From assembly GCF_002395745.1 (NCBI RefSeq), contig NZ_DGUN01000051.1:124001-188000 (forward strand): a stretch of DNA of 64,000 nucleotides. Reading direction: 5' to 3'. Under the pieces are notes generated by a model. That model was given only the letters and a program-made list of their open reading frames with translations, searched no databases and was not told the DNA's origin. The position numbers and the translations under genes are program-made. Of the stretch, positions 44,474-53,500 are shown in pieces. The stretch is from Fibrobacter sp. UBA4309. GTDB taxonomy: Bacteria; Fibrobacterota; Fibrobacteria; Fibrobacterales; Fibrobacteraceae. Each line of letters starts with the position of its first letter. Within the stretch, counting starts at the first letter, position 1.

Positions 44474-45496
44474 CTAGTTAGAAGTCGCAACCAAGACAGG
44501 ACGATACTTGTCCAGATCTTCCAAGATGCGGGCAGCGCCCTTGCAAACGCAGACGAGAGCATCGTCGAACACGTTCACGGACAAGCCCGTTTCGTTACGG
44601 ATACGTTCATCAAAACCGCGCAGCTGCGATGCGCCGCCAGTCATGATGATTCCCTTGTCGTAAATATCGGCAGAGAGTTCGGCAGGAGTCATGCTCAACG
44701 CCTGCTTCACAGCTTCGATAATCGCGGTGACAGGTTCGTTCAATGCTTCACGAATTTCTTCGCTCTTGATAGTCATGGTGCGGGGCATACCGGCGATAAA
44801 GTCGTGTCCCTTCACTTCCATCGTCAGTTCCTCTTCCAGCGGATAGGCGGAACCGATCTGAATCTTAATCTGTTCGGCGGTGCTTTCGCCAACCTGCAGG
44901 TTATACATCGTGCGGAGGTAGCGGACAATCGCATCGTCCATCTCGTCACCACCGACACGCACAGAGGCGTTGCACACGGTACCGTTCAAGGCGATAACGG
45001 CAATGTCAGACGTACCGCCGCCGATATCCACGATCATGTTACCCACGGGATCTTCGACAGGGATGCCCATACCGACAGCGGCGGCCATCGGTTCATGAAC
45101 CAGATGCACTTCCTTGGCACCGGCCTGGCGAGCAGCATCGATAACGGCACGCTTTTCCACTTCGGTAATGCCGCTCGGGACACCGACCACCACACGCGGT
45201 TTTACCATCCACAGGGGGTATTTCTGCACGCGCTTGATAAAGGTCTGCAGAAGCGTTTCCACAAGTTCGAAATCGGCAATGACACCGTCACGCATCGGAC
45301 GTACTGCGCGGGTCTCCCCCGGAGTACGGCCAAGCATCTTCTTCGCTTCGAAGCCGATAGCGCTTACGCGGTTATTCTTGCTATCCACAGCAATAACCGT
45401 AGGTTCGTTGATTACAATACCCTGGCCGGCAACGTGGACCAAAGTGTTCGCCGTACCAAGATCAATTCCAATGTCGCAAGAAAAGAGACCGAACAA
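44474..45496 (-). CDS. mreB: Rod-shape-determining actin homologue MreB
   Basis: A cytoskeletal ATPase (340 aa) that positions lateral wall synthesis. ASKHA motifs are visible: DIGIDLGTANTLV, VDIGGGTSDIAVIALNG and GGASQLRGFDERI. The start is TTG 45496, preceded by AAAGGGCGG; this gives the standard MreB N-terminus, and no ATG or GTG lies upstream in frame. It is the first gene of mreB-mreC-mreD-mrdA-rodA-comF. Confidence 0.97.
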   Translation of the reverse strand: MFGLFSCDIGIDLGTANTLVHVAGQGIVINEPTVIAVDSKNNRVSAIGFEAKKMLGRTPGETRAVRPMRDGVIADFELVETLLQTFIKRVQKYPLWMVKPRVVVGVPSGITEVEKRAVIDAARQAGAKEVHLVHEPMAAAVGMGIPVEDPVGNMIVDIGGGTSDIAVIALNGTVCNASVRVGGDEMDDAIVRYLRTMYNLQVGESTAEQIKIQIGSAYPLEEELTMEVKGHDFIAGMPRTMTIKSEEIREALNEPVTAIIEAVKQALSMTPAELSADIYDKGIIMTGGASQLRGFDERIRNETGLSVNVFDDALVCVCKGAARILEDLDKYRPVLVATSN

Positions 45497-45564
45497 AATA
45501 CCGCCCTTTGTTAAGATTTAATCTGACAGAAAAAAATATAGTATTTCCCCTCATAAGGGAGGGG

Positions 45565-45930
45565 CTATGGCAAACTATCCTTGCCAAAATGGAGAACCTT
45601 CAAATACCGGTCCCAATGCCGGGCTGCAACATCGTAACGGTACTTGCGTTTCTCGTGCATGGCAATGTCCTTGTAGATGAAAAAGTCCACTTCCGCATAG
45701 GCCGAATAGATTTCGGCGGCAGCGCCTTCGAACAAACGAAAATCCTTTACCCGGTAGTACGGCTCGTCCAAAAGCCCGTCCCTGTTGCCGGAAGCATGGA
45801 TCGTCTCGGCGACCATGAACTTCAGGTCCTCTTGAAGATACGACTCCAGTTTCTTCTCGATGCGGTCCGTCCTTTCAGAACAACCTAACAAACAGGTGCA
45901 AGCAAAAACAAAGGCAAGAAATTTTTTCAT
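45565..45930 (-). CDS. Small lipoprotein of unknown function
   Basis: A 121-residue protein with lipobox LLGC (Cys17). The mature part has a helical start (RTDRIEKKLESYLQEDLKFM) and a beta-rich half ending ARHWDRYLKVLHFG. I do not recognise a family. It is bounded upstream by a strong terminator (45945-45976) and lies 68 bases before mreB on the same strand, so it could be transcribed into the mre cluster. Confidence 0.75.
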   Translation of the reverse strand: MKKFLAFVFACTCLLGCSERTDRIEKKLESYLQEDLKFMVAETIHASGNRDGLLDEPYYRVKDFRLFEGAAAEIYSAYAEVDFFIYKDIAMHEKRKYRYDVAARHWDRYLKVLHFGKDSLP

Positions 45931-45944
45931 GGCATAAAAATAAT

Positions 45945-45976
45945 AAGAAAAGGGACCTTGGAAGAACCAAGGCCCC
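45945..45976 (-). terminator. Strong terminator of the barrel-protein gene
   Basis: On the minus strand GGGGCCTTGG (45976-45967) pairs with CCAAGGTCCC (45961-45952), 10 bp with one G-T pair and a 5-base loop, followed by TTTTCTTATT. Confidence 0.9.
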
Positions 45977-45996
45977 TAAGCTCAGTCAACCTTCGA

Positions 45997-47283
45997 CTAG
46001 AAGCTGTAGGTTGCAGAAATTCTCGAGAAGAGACGGCCTTCGCCCTGGAACGGGTTGCGGAAGAGCATGTCTTCGGCAACGGTCACGTCGATCTTCAGCT
46101 TTTCTTCGATGTTGATACCGAAACCGAACCCGACATGGTCGTCAGCCGTACCGTCGGCAAGCGGATTCGTCGTGAAGAAGTTGCCGCTTTCCTTGCAGAT
46201 GCCATCGGTACCCTTGTTCTTTTCGTGCTGGTCGCATTCCGTGTAGAGAATGGACTTCTGGCCACCGACGCGGATAACGAACCAGTCCCACCAGATGTTA
46301 CGTTCGATACCGAAGCTGATCATGCCACCGATATCGCCGCGTTCGTCCCAGTGCGGATCGTCCACGTTGCTGGCGTCGTAGATGGTTTTGCCGGTGTTGT
46401 AATCAAACGTCCAGTCGTGAGCCCTCATCTTGTTCCAGATGAAGTCACCGCCCAACCAGAAGAAACCACGGTCAAGAGCGACGTTGATACCGAGGCCGAC
46501 CTGGGCATGCTTGTCTTCGATGCCCGGAGCCTGAATCAAGTTCATGGAGAATGCCGGAACGAGTTCACCATCGAGAGCTTCGAGAGTGAAGAACGCACGT
46601 GACTTGGCCAAGAAGCTGAAGTCGCCATCGTCAAAGAAGTTCTGGTGTTCGGGACCATACTGGATACGGGCCAAGCCGAAGCTGATTTCAAAGTCGATAT
46701 TGCTGCCGAACTGGAGGTTGAAACCACCGTCCGCCTGCACGATAGAGGCAAAAGCGGCGGCATCGACCTGGTAAGAGCCGCTCGGAGTTTCATAACCACC
46801 ATCCTGGTGGGCAATGTAGATATGCAAGCCCCAGGCATCACCGCTGGTCAAGGTGCCACCCAAGAACCCGTCGAAGTTCGTCACGGTCTGCGGCGTGACA
46901 GAAGCCTTGCCGTCATCACCGATAACAACGGTCGGGAAATAACGGGTAAGCTCAGAAATACGTCCAAAGAGGCCGCCTATGGAAAGACGCGGATCCGGAT
47001 TGTTTTCGTCGCCAAGAGAGATGGAGAAAATGCCACCAAAGTTCGGGAACTTCGGATCCTGGTTAGTTCCGGCAGGAACGTCCTCGGTATAAGGACCGAA
47101 TTCGCCGATCAAGTAGTTCGGATAGAGGTTGATGTTTGCCGGATTATCAAAGATGCTCACGTCATCCATGATATAGGTGGTGTTCTTGCCCATGGACTCG
47201 ATGCGAGCGAACGTCGCAAAGGCGGTTCCTACGCCGAGGACACCGAAAGCAACACCGACTGCTGCAGCAGATCTTAAGTTCAT
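45997..47283 (-). CDS. Outer-membrane beta-barrel protein
   Basis: A 428-residue protein with a signal peptide (about 1-23, ending TAFA) and amphipathic beta strands with aromatic ends throughout, ending in ISATYSF, a terminal Phe typical of barrel proteins. A Cys pair (YTECDQ and GICKES) lies in one loop. ATG 47283 has AAGGAG nine bases upstream. A terminator separates it from the AgmX-like gene, so it has its own transcript although it sits at the end of the Tol/Agl-like set. The ligand is unknown. Confidence 0.82.
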   Translation of the reverse strand: MNLRSAAAVGVAFGVLGVGTAFATFARIESMGKNTTYIMDDVSIFDNPANINLYPNYLIGEFGPYTEDVPAGTNQDPKFPNFGGIFSISLGDENNPDPRLSIGGLFGRISELTRYFPTVVIGDDGKASVTPQTVTNFDGFLGGTLTSGDAWGLHIYIAHQDGGYETPSGSYQVDAAAFASIVQADGGFNLQFGSNIDFEISFGLARIQYGPEHQNFFDDGDFSFLAKSRAFFTLEALDGELVPAFSMNLIQAPGIEDKHAQVGLGINVALDRGFFWLGGDFIWNKMRAHDWTFDYNTGKTIYDASNVDDPHWDERGDIGGMISFGIERNIWWDWFVIRVGGQKSILYTECDQHEKNKGTDGICKESGNFFTTNPLADGTADDHVGFGFGINIEEKLKIDVTVAEDMLFRNPFQGEGRLFSRISATYSF

Positions 47284-47351
47284 TAGAGGACTCCTTGTAA
47301 ATTCTACACTAAAGTTAATTTTATTCAAACGAAAACGCAACTAAAAAATGC

Positions 47352-47380
47352 AAAAAAGACCAAGCTTTTGGGGCTTGGTC
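47352..47380 (-). terminator. Terminator after the AgmX-like gene
   Basis: GACCAAGC (47380-47373 on the minus strand) pairs with GCTTGGTC (47365-47358), an 8-bp stem followed by TTTTTTG on the minus strand. Confidence 0.88.
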
Positions 47381-47415
47381 CTTTTTTTGCGCCTTGCGCA
47401 AGTCGTTCAAGAAGA

Positions 47416-48348
47416 TTATTCGGAGAACGTGAACGGAATTGTAACCGTCGTGTTACCAGACTTAACCTTGCTGAACTTCCAGCGGCTCACAGCGCCCTTG
47501 ATTTCGCCATCAAATTCGCCGTACCCGGTTGTAGAAGAAGCAATGGAAATGCTGATAATTTCGCCACCCGGAGCAATCGTGAACTTCAAGGTAACCTTAC
47601 CCTGGAATCCCGGTTTCTTCTTCAGGAACTTGTTGTAGATGTGGCGCAGACCCGGAGTACGCTGACGCACAACCTTCATGATGTCTGCAGCGGAACGAGA
47701 TCCACCACCAGCACCCATGTCGATATCGCGTTCAGACGGAGTCTTGATGGAACCCTTGGCCTTGGTAGCGATACCACCGCCACCACCACCGAGGAGGCCA
47801 GCCAGGCCGTCACCGATACCACCGGAACCGCCTTCTGCGTAACCTTCGTTGAAGCCACCGTCAGCCTTACCGCGACGGCCACCGAGAACGGTCTTACCCG
47901 TCGTCTGGAGACCAGCCACGTCCTTGAGCACCTTGTCGATGTCCTTGGAGAACTTCTGGTTCTTCATAAGGTCGTATGCACCGGCAGAGGCATTCTTGGT
48001 CTGGGCAGTAAGGAGCTTAAGCACACCGCGAGTCTGCGGAGCGTTGGGCTGACCCTTACCACGCGGCTTACCACCGCCACCGGCCTTCTTACGCGGCTTC
48101 TTCGGCTCTTCCTTCTTCTTCTCTTCCTTCTTTTCTTCCTTCTTCTCTTCCATCATCATGGAAGCGGAGAGGTCTTCAGCAGCGGATTCTTCGAAGATAA
48201 CTTCGTCGACCACGGCTTCGTACATGGAAGCCCAGAGGGAGAAAGCGAGAGCAACAATCACGGAGATACCGGCGATTGCACCCATCTTCTTGTCGGATTC
48301 CGGCATCAGGGACGCAACTAACGGATCTAATTGCTGTTTTTTAGCCAT
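47416..48348 (-). CDS. TonB-like AgmX/PglI C-terminal-domain protein
   Basis: A 310-residue protein with one membrane helix (about residues 22-42), a Lys/Glu/Pro-rich linker (about 67-90), Gly-rich stretches and a C-terminal AgmX/PglI domain (about 220-310, with VVRQRTPGLRHIYNKFLKKKPGFQGKV in two parts, and FTIAPGGEI). In the TolQ/TolR context it would span the periplasm and pass energy to outer-membrane partners, the TonB role. GGAGGAA precedes ATG 48348, and the gene starts two bases after the TolR stop. A terminator follows it. Confidence 0.87.
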   Translation of the reverse strand: MAKKQQLDPLVASLMPESDKKMGAIAGISVIVALAFSLWASMYEAVVDEVIFEESAAEDLSASMMMEEKKEEKKEEKKKEEPKKPRKKAGGGGKPRGKGQPNAPQTRGVLKLLTAQTKNASAGAYDLMKNQKFSKDIDKVLKDVAGLQTTGKTVLGGRRGKADGGFNEGYAEGGSGGIGDGLAGLLGGGGGGIATKAKGSIKTPSERDIDMGAGGGSRSAADIMKVVRQRTPGLRHIYNKFLKKKPGFQGKVTLKFTIAPGGEIISISIASSTTGYGEFDGEIKGAVSRWKFSKVKSGNTTVTIPFTFSE

Positions 48349-48350
48349 AA

Positions 48351-48845
48351 TTATTCCTCCCCGCCGTTCTTCTGCATCACGGCAAATGCGATATTCGTGT
48401 ATCCGGAGAAGCCACAGGTGGCCATCACCTTGTACATCGCATCGTACGGGATATTCTTGTCAATCTGAACAATGATGTTACCGGCTTCATCGGCAGGGAG
48501 ACCCATCTTGAGGGCGTGTTCCTGTTCGATAGCGCGACGGTCCTTCAGGATTTCGTCCAGCTTGGTGACAAGCAGGTCTTCCTGGGCGATCACGTCGGCA
48601 GTCGGCACAACCTTTTCATTATCAGCAATGACGTAGTTCGCATCGACCACGACAGTCAGAGAAACAGTCTTCGGCTGCACCTTGGAGGTGGAGATTGGAA
48701 GAATCAGGTTCTCGGCCTGGGTGAGCAACTGACCTTCGGCGTCCATGTTCTTAATCATGAACACCAGGATGATGGTCATCATGTCCATCATGGAGGTCAA
48801 GGAGAAAGGTACGTCTTCGCTATATTTACGAGTTTTTCTAGCCAT
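48351..48845 (-). CDS. ExbD/TolR-family protein
   Basis: A 164-residue motor subunit with one membrane helix (about 15-35) and a periplasmic domain. The conserved proton-path aspartate is present as Asp21 (SMMDMMTIILVFM). The periplasmic domain ends with the family pattern VQIDKNIPYDAMYKVMATCGFSGY. GGGAGG precedes ATG 48845. It lies two bases after the other TolR-like gene, forming a tight TolQ-TolR-TolR-AgmX run. Confidence 0.9.
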   Translation of the reverse strand: MARKTRKYSEDVPFSLTSMMDMMTIILVFMIKNMDAEGQLLTQAENLILPISTSKVQPKTVSLTVVVDANYVIADNEKVVPTADVIAQEDLLVTKLDEILKDRRAIEQEHALKMGLPADEAGNIIVQIDKNIPYDAMYKVMATCGFSGYTNIAFAVMQKNGGEE

Positions 48846-48847
48846 GA

Positions 48848-49744
48848 TTAACCTCCCAACTTAGCAAGATTGATCTTGGTGAACCCAGCTTCCTTGGAAC
48901 GGTCCATGAGCTGGATGATCTTGTCAAATTGAGTATCATCGTTAGCAACGATGATAATGTTATCAACGTCTTCGAGGTCAATAAACTGCGTATGGATAGC
49001 AATGAGGTCCTTCGCAATCAGATCGTATGCGGAAAGCGGATAGATGATGTTTTTAGCAGCGACATCCGGTTTGAGCGTACGAGCCGAGTTCGGGGTCAGG
49101 GTAGCGAGGGCTACACCGGCAGCAGGCTTCTTGAGAGCCGGCGGCGGAGTGAGGCCGAGGGTACCTTCACCCGGAAGGGCGATAAAGTTGTTGTTGCCGT
49201 CCACGTAGGCACTGTCGGCAGCCGGTTCTTCGGCGCTACCCCCGTTGGAGTAGAGAGCCCAAATAACGCGGCCCGGATCTTCTTCAGATTCCTTGTTGAT
49301 AGCCCAAAGTTCGATGGTCTCGATTTCATAGAGATACTTCTCTTTATCCATCTCAGAGCCATCCTTGCACTTCGGTCCATGTCCGCTTTCAACAGTAGCC
49401 TTAACGTCATCCATCGCGTAAGTGACGAGCTTAGCATCGGACTTGCAACGGAACGTCCACATTTCCTTAAAATAGACGTTCGGCTGGAAACCACCACGAG
49501 CACCAATCACGAGGTAATCGCTGGTAATCGCGAGGGACAAGTTCAATGCCTGCTGGTCCGGTTCCGGAGGCGTTTCATTGTCGAGGTTCATCATGCTGCG
49601 TTCCGGCAGGTTGACTTCGACAATAGCAAGCTTGGAGAAAGCCGTCATGGTCAAAAGCATAGGAATCAGAATGGTAAACAAGCCCATCGCCGGCAACAGG
49701 TCCGGTTCTTCGACTTTACCAGGTTTCTTGATTTGTTTTGCCAT
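48848..49744 (-). CDS. Long ExbD/TolR-like protein lacking the membrane aspartate
   Basis: A 298-residue relative of TolR, about twice the normal length. Its membrane helix (about 17-38, AMGLFTILIPMLLTMTAF) aligns with the shorter partner, but the position of the conserved Asp is Gly21. The periplasmic part has an insertion of about 150 residues (about 85-230) containing Cys79 and Cys102 and a Pro/Ala-rich piece. It ends with a TolR-like domain (DVDNIIIVANDDTQFDKIIQLMDR). It is unlikely to carry protons itself and may be a structural partner. Confidence 0.82.
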   Translation of the reverse strand: MAKQIKKPGKVEEPDLLPAMGLFTILIPMLLTMTAFSKLAIVEVNLPERSMMNLDNETPPEPDQQALNLSLAITSDYLVIGARGGFQPNVYFKEMWTFRCKSDAKLVTYAMDDVKATVESGHGPKCKDGSEMDKEKYLYEIETIELWAINKESEEDPGRVIWALYSNGGSAEEPAADSAYVDGNNNFIALPGEGTLGLTPPPALKKPAAGVALATLTPNSARTLKPDVAAKNIIYPLSAYDLIAKDLIAIHTQFIDLEDVDNIIIVANDDTQFDKIIQLMDRSKEAGFTKINLAKLGG

Positions 49745-49780
49745 GTGTTATAACTCCAGTTTTAAATTACTCTCAATGAA

Positions 49781-50401
49781 TTACGAGAGGGAGTTGATGA
49801 TCTTGAGGCCCTTTTCTTCCATTTCCTGGATCAGGCGTTCGGAGTTCATGTTGAGGATACCGACGATGACCAGAAGAGGCACGGCGGAGAGAAGTCCGAG
49901 GAGCGTGGTACCCATAGCGATAGCGATACCGTCAGCAAGAGCCTTGGCACGTTCAGAAGCGGGTTTGTTAGCCACAGCGTCGAAGGTGTAGATCAGACCG
50001 TAAATCGTACCCATAAGTCCGAGCAACGTAGAGATGGAAGCCATAACGGAAATGAGGGAGATGTAACGAGTCAGACGGGGAGCTTCAGTCAGGAACACGG
50101 CGTCGCAAGCGGCGGACATGTTTTCGCGGCCACCGTTACGGGCAGCGACGATGGCAGCCATCACCTTGGCAATCGGGAGGTTGGTCGCATTGGCGAGGCT
50201 CAGAGCCTGATCAAACTGCTGAGAGCTGATCAGCTTACCGAAGTCGGCAAGGAACTTGGCGCGGCCCTTCGAGCTCTTCACGATGATGTAGACAATACGT
50301 TCGATGGCGAAACCGAGACCGATCATGAACACCATCAAGATAATCCACATGAACTGGTAACCATCAGATTCGGGGCTGAAGGATTGAAGCATTTTAGACA
50401 T
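49781..50401 (-). CDS. MotA/TolQ/ExbB proton-channel family protein
   Basis: A 206-residue motor subunit with three membrane helices (about residues 16-38, 115-140, 155-180) and a cytoplasmic domain. The family helix SISTLLGLMGTIYGLIYTF carries the conserved Thr/Gly residues, and TTLLGLLSAVPLLVI forms the third helix. AAAGGAG precedes ATG 50401. It starts the run TolQ, long TolR, TolR, AgmX. A possible terminator (50542-50572) separates it from the TPR gene upstream. Confidence 0.92.
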   Translation of the reverse strand: MSKMLQSFSPESDGYQFMWIILMVFMIGLGFAIERIVYIIVKSSKGRAKFLADFGKLISSQQFDQALSLANATNLPIAKVMAAIVAARNGGRENMSAACDAVFLTEAPRLTRYISLISVMASISTLLGLMGTIYGLIYTFDAVANKPASERAKALADGIAIAMGTTLLGLLSAVPLLVIVGILNMNSERLIQEMEEKGLKIINSLS

Positions 50402-50541
50402 TAGAGTACTCCTTTAGAGTGTTTGTTTTTGGTTTGTTTTTGAAATCTTTGTTCAATTTTATTTTTTTTAGAGCTGTTTGGAAGGTCGCATGCTGTAAAA
50501 CTTTATTTACTGCATAAAAACCGCCCTAGAACCCTAAATAA

Positions 50542-50572
50542 ACGGGGGTACCCATGAAGCTAGGCCCCCCCG
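50542..50572 (-). terminator. Possible terminator after the large TPR gene
   Basis: ACGGGGG and CCCCCGT (50572-50566 and 50548-50542) can pair over a loop of 17 bases, followed on the minus strand by TTATTTAGGG. The loop is long and the T run weak. Confidence 0.45.
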
Positions 50573-50589
50573 TAAAATTGTTTTTACCG

Positions 50590-53500
50590 CTATTTTCTCT
50601 TACCCTTCTTCTTGCCAGAGGCCTTCTTGGCAGGAGCAGGTGCGGGAGCAGGTTCGTCAGAACCCATAGAGGTGTCATCCATTCCGCCCATGGAGGTGGA
50701 CGGAGCAGGAGCCATCTGCTTCTTGAGTTCGGCGAGTTCGGCCTTCAACTTTTCGTTCTCGGCCTTGGCGTCCTTGATAATGTCGCGGTAGGTATTGATC
50801 TGTTCTTCCGGAGTCATGACTTCGGACTTGGAGATCTGTTCCAAACGAGCCTTGGTCTTGAAGTAAGACGGGTCTGCGAACAAAGTAGACGGGTCGAACT
50901 TTTCGATCTTGGTGTTCAGTGTTTCGTTGTTTTCATCCAACATCTTGAGGGTTTCGAACAACTTGGCCGTCCACTGGTTGTCAATACCATAGTGAGCAGA
51001 GGCCTTGATACCCGTTGCGCACTGCGGCACGGCAAGTTCCTTAGCACCGTTAGAACGGTTGGTCAATTCTTCACGGTAAGCTTCCAAGTCTTCGTGGGCC
51101 ATTTCGATGGCGTCTTCCTTGACGGCACCTTCGTATTCCACGTATTCCTTGACGATAGCGGCAGAGTCAGGCAGCGGAGAGTTGGCGAACGCGTCGGCGA
51201 CTTCGACGAACACGGCACAACCCTGGTAGTACATTTCGATGTAGCCTTCTTCAGCCTCGATCACGTCCTGGTTGTAGAAGCCCTGGTCACGAGCAAGGTC
51301 GATGTTCTTCTGGAAAATCGGACGGGCCTGTTCGTAGTAGCTCGGCAGCTGCTGCACGACCGTAATACGTTCGGCAAAGCGCTCTTCGTCCTTCTTGCCG
51401 TTGAGTTCCTGTTCACGGATCTTGGCGGCCATCGTCACGAAGAGCATACCCATCTTGTTGGTGGCCTTGAAGGTCCAACGTTCAGAAGCGTAGGTTGCAG
51501 ACTTGGAGTACTGGCTCATTGCCTTCTGGAGGATGTCGACCAACTGCTTGATAGTCTTGGCCTTTTCCTTTTCCTTACCCTTCAGGACAATGGGTTCCAT
51601 CTTGTGATATTCATGTTCACCGAGGTAGAAGGCGGCTTCAGCCGGGACACCCGGGTCCGCGTTCTTGATCTGAAGACCGTACTTGTCGTAAGCTTCGAGA
51701 GTCTTGCGGTAGTCTTCGACAGCCTTTTCTTCTTCCTTAAGTTCCATGTAGGCACGGGCAGCACCGATGTAGGCAGCAATCAGCTTTTCCTTGTCGTCGT
51801 TGCCGTAGTTCTTGATGAAGAAATGGTATTCCTGAGCAGCGAGATCCCACTTCTTGGCGTTGCCGTAAGCGACCGGGATGCTGAACGCGGCGTCGAGAGC
51901 GTAGGTGCTCTTCGGGTAGTCGCGGACGAGGTCCTTGGAGCAGCGGATGGCTTCGTCAGTCATCTTGGCTTCATCGTAGCTCAAGCAGGCGCTATAGAGG
52001 AATGCCGGAGTCTTTTCGTGCTTCGGGTAACGCTTGTAGGCAAGTTCGAAGGTCACAGCGGCGTTCTTCTTATCCGGAATGGAATCGTAAGTCTGGGCAG
52101 CGAAGCCGATAGCCTGGAAGGCCATGGAATCCTGCGGGAAGTTGTTCGTAATGAAGAGGAACGTGGTCGCAGCCTGCTGCGGCTTGCCGCCCTTCTTGTA
52201 GTTGCTGGCTGCACGCAAGATACCCTTGATGGTCAAGGAGGAGGATGCGTACTGCTTGGGCAAGATCATGAACGTTTCGGCAGCTTTGTCGTGCTGCTTG
52301 GCGTTTTCGTAGGCAACACCGGCTTCGAACACGGCCTTGTCGGCGAAGGAGACGAGCGGGTAGCGCTTGACGAGAGCCAAGTAAGCCACGGCACCTTCTT
52401 CGTAACGCTGAGCCTTCACAGCCTTTTCAGCCATCTGGAAGAGCACGGCAGCGATAGCCTTTTCGATTTCCTTGGCCATGGAGTCGTTCTTCGTGGCCTT
52501 CACGTCGTGGTACTGCTTGTAGAGCCATTCGAATTCGGTCAAGGCTTCGTCGAGCTGGTCGGATTCGAGGAGCGACTGGGCAAGCATACGGCTGATGAGC
52601 AAAATGTACTGGTGGTTCGGGTACTTCTTGCGAAGTTCGCGAAGCACGGTCACAGCGGTCTTGTACTGCTTGGCATCGTAATGGACGATGGCGGCGTTGT
52701 AAGCAAGTTCGGCAGCTTCCTTGTTGTTGCCGTACTTGGCCATGTACTTGTCAACCTGGGCGAAGTAAGCCTTGGTTTCCGGAAGGGTGTAGGCCTTCTT
52801 GGCGTCGTCGCCGGCCTTCTTCTTCTTGGCGTCTTCACGAGCCTGGTCCATCATGAGCACGGCGTTATACGCAGCTTCTTCCTTCTTCAGGAGAGCTTCG
52901 GAGCCCATCGGGCGACGGCCGTAACGGGTGGTATCGGTATCGACGATCCAGTTGAACATCTTGGCGGCGTTCGCATGCTGACCCATTTCCTGGTACACGA
53001 GAGCCAAGTTGATGTGCACCTTGTATTCGTCCCAAGTCGGTTCCTTGGCGTAGCGCTTCAGGAACGCTTCGTAAGCCTTGATAGCTTCGGCATACTGCTT
53101 CTTACCGGCTTCCAGGTCGCCTTCCTTGGTGAGCTTGGCAGCGCGGGCGTGGTGGTACTGCGGAATGTCGAGCATGGCGCCGCGAATCGCGATTTCAGCG
53201 TTCTTCACGGATTCCGGATACTTCTGGTTCCTCTTGTACCAAGAAGAGTTGCGGTCGTAACGCTTAACGACAACGTAACGATGCTGCTGGGCTTCTTCGA
53301 ACTTCTGCTGCACGATGAGGATTTCGATCATGGCGATGTCCGCGAGCGGAGCATCGATGTAATCCGGGTTGATCTGCATCAAGCGCTTGAAGGACTGCAC
53401 GGCTTCTTCGTTACGGTCGTGGTCCTTGTTCTTCATACCGATACGGTAGTACACGGAATCCTTGAACGGGACCTTCTTATCCTTCAAGAAGGCTTCAGCT

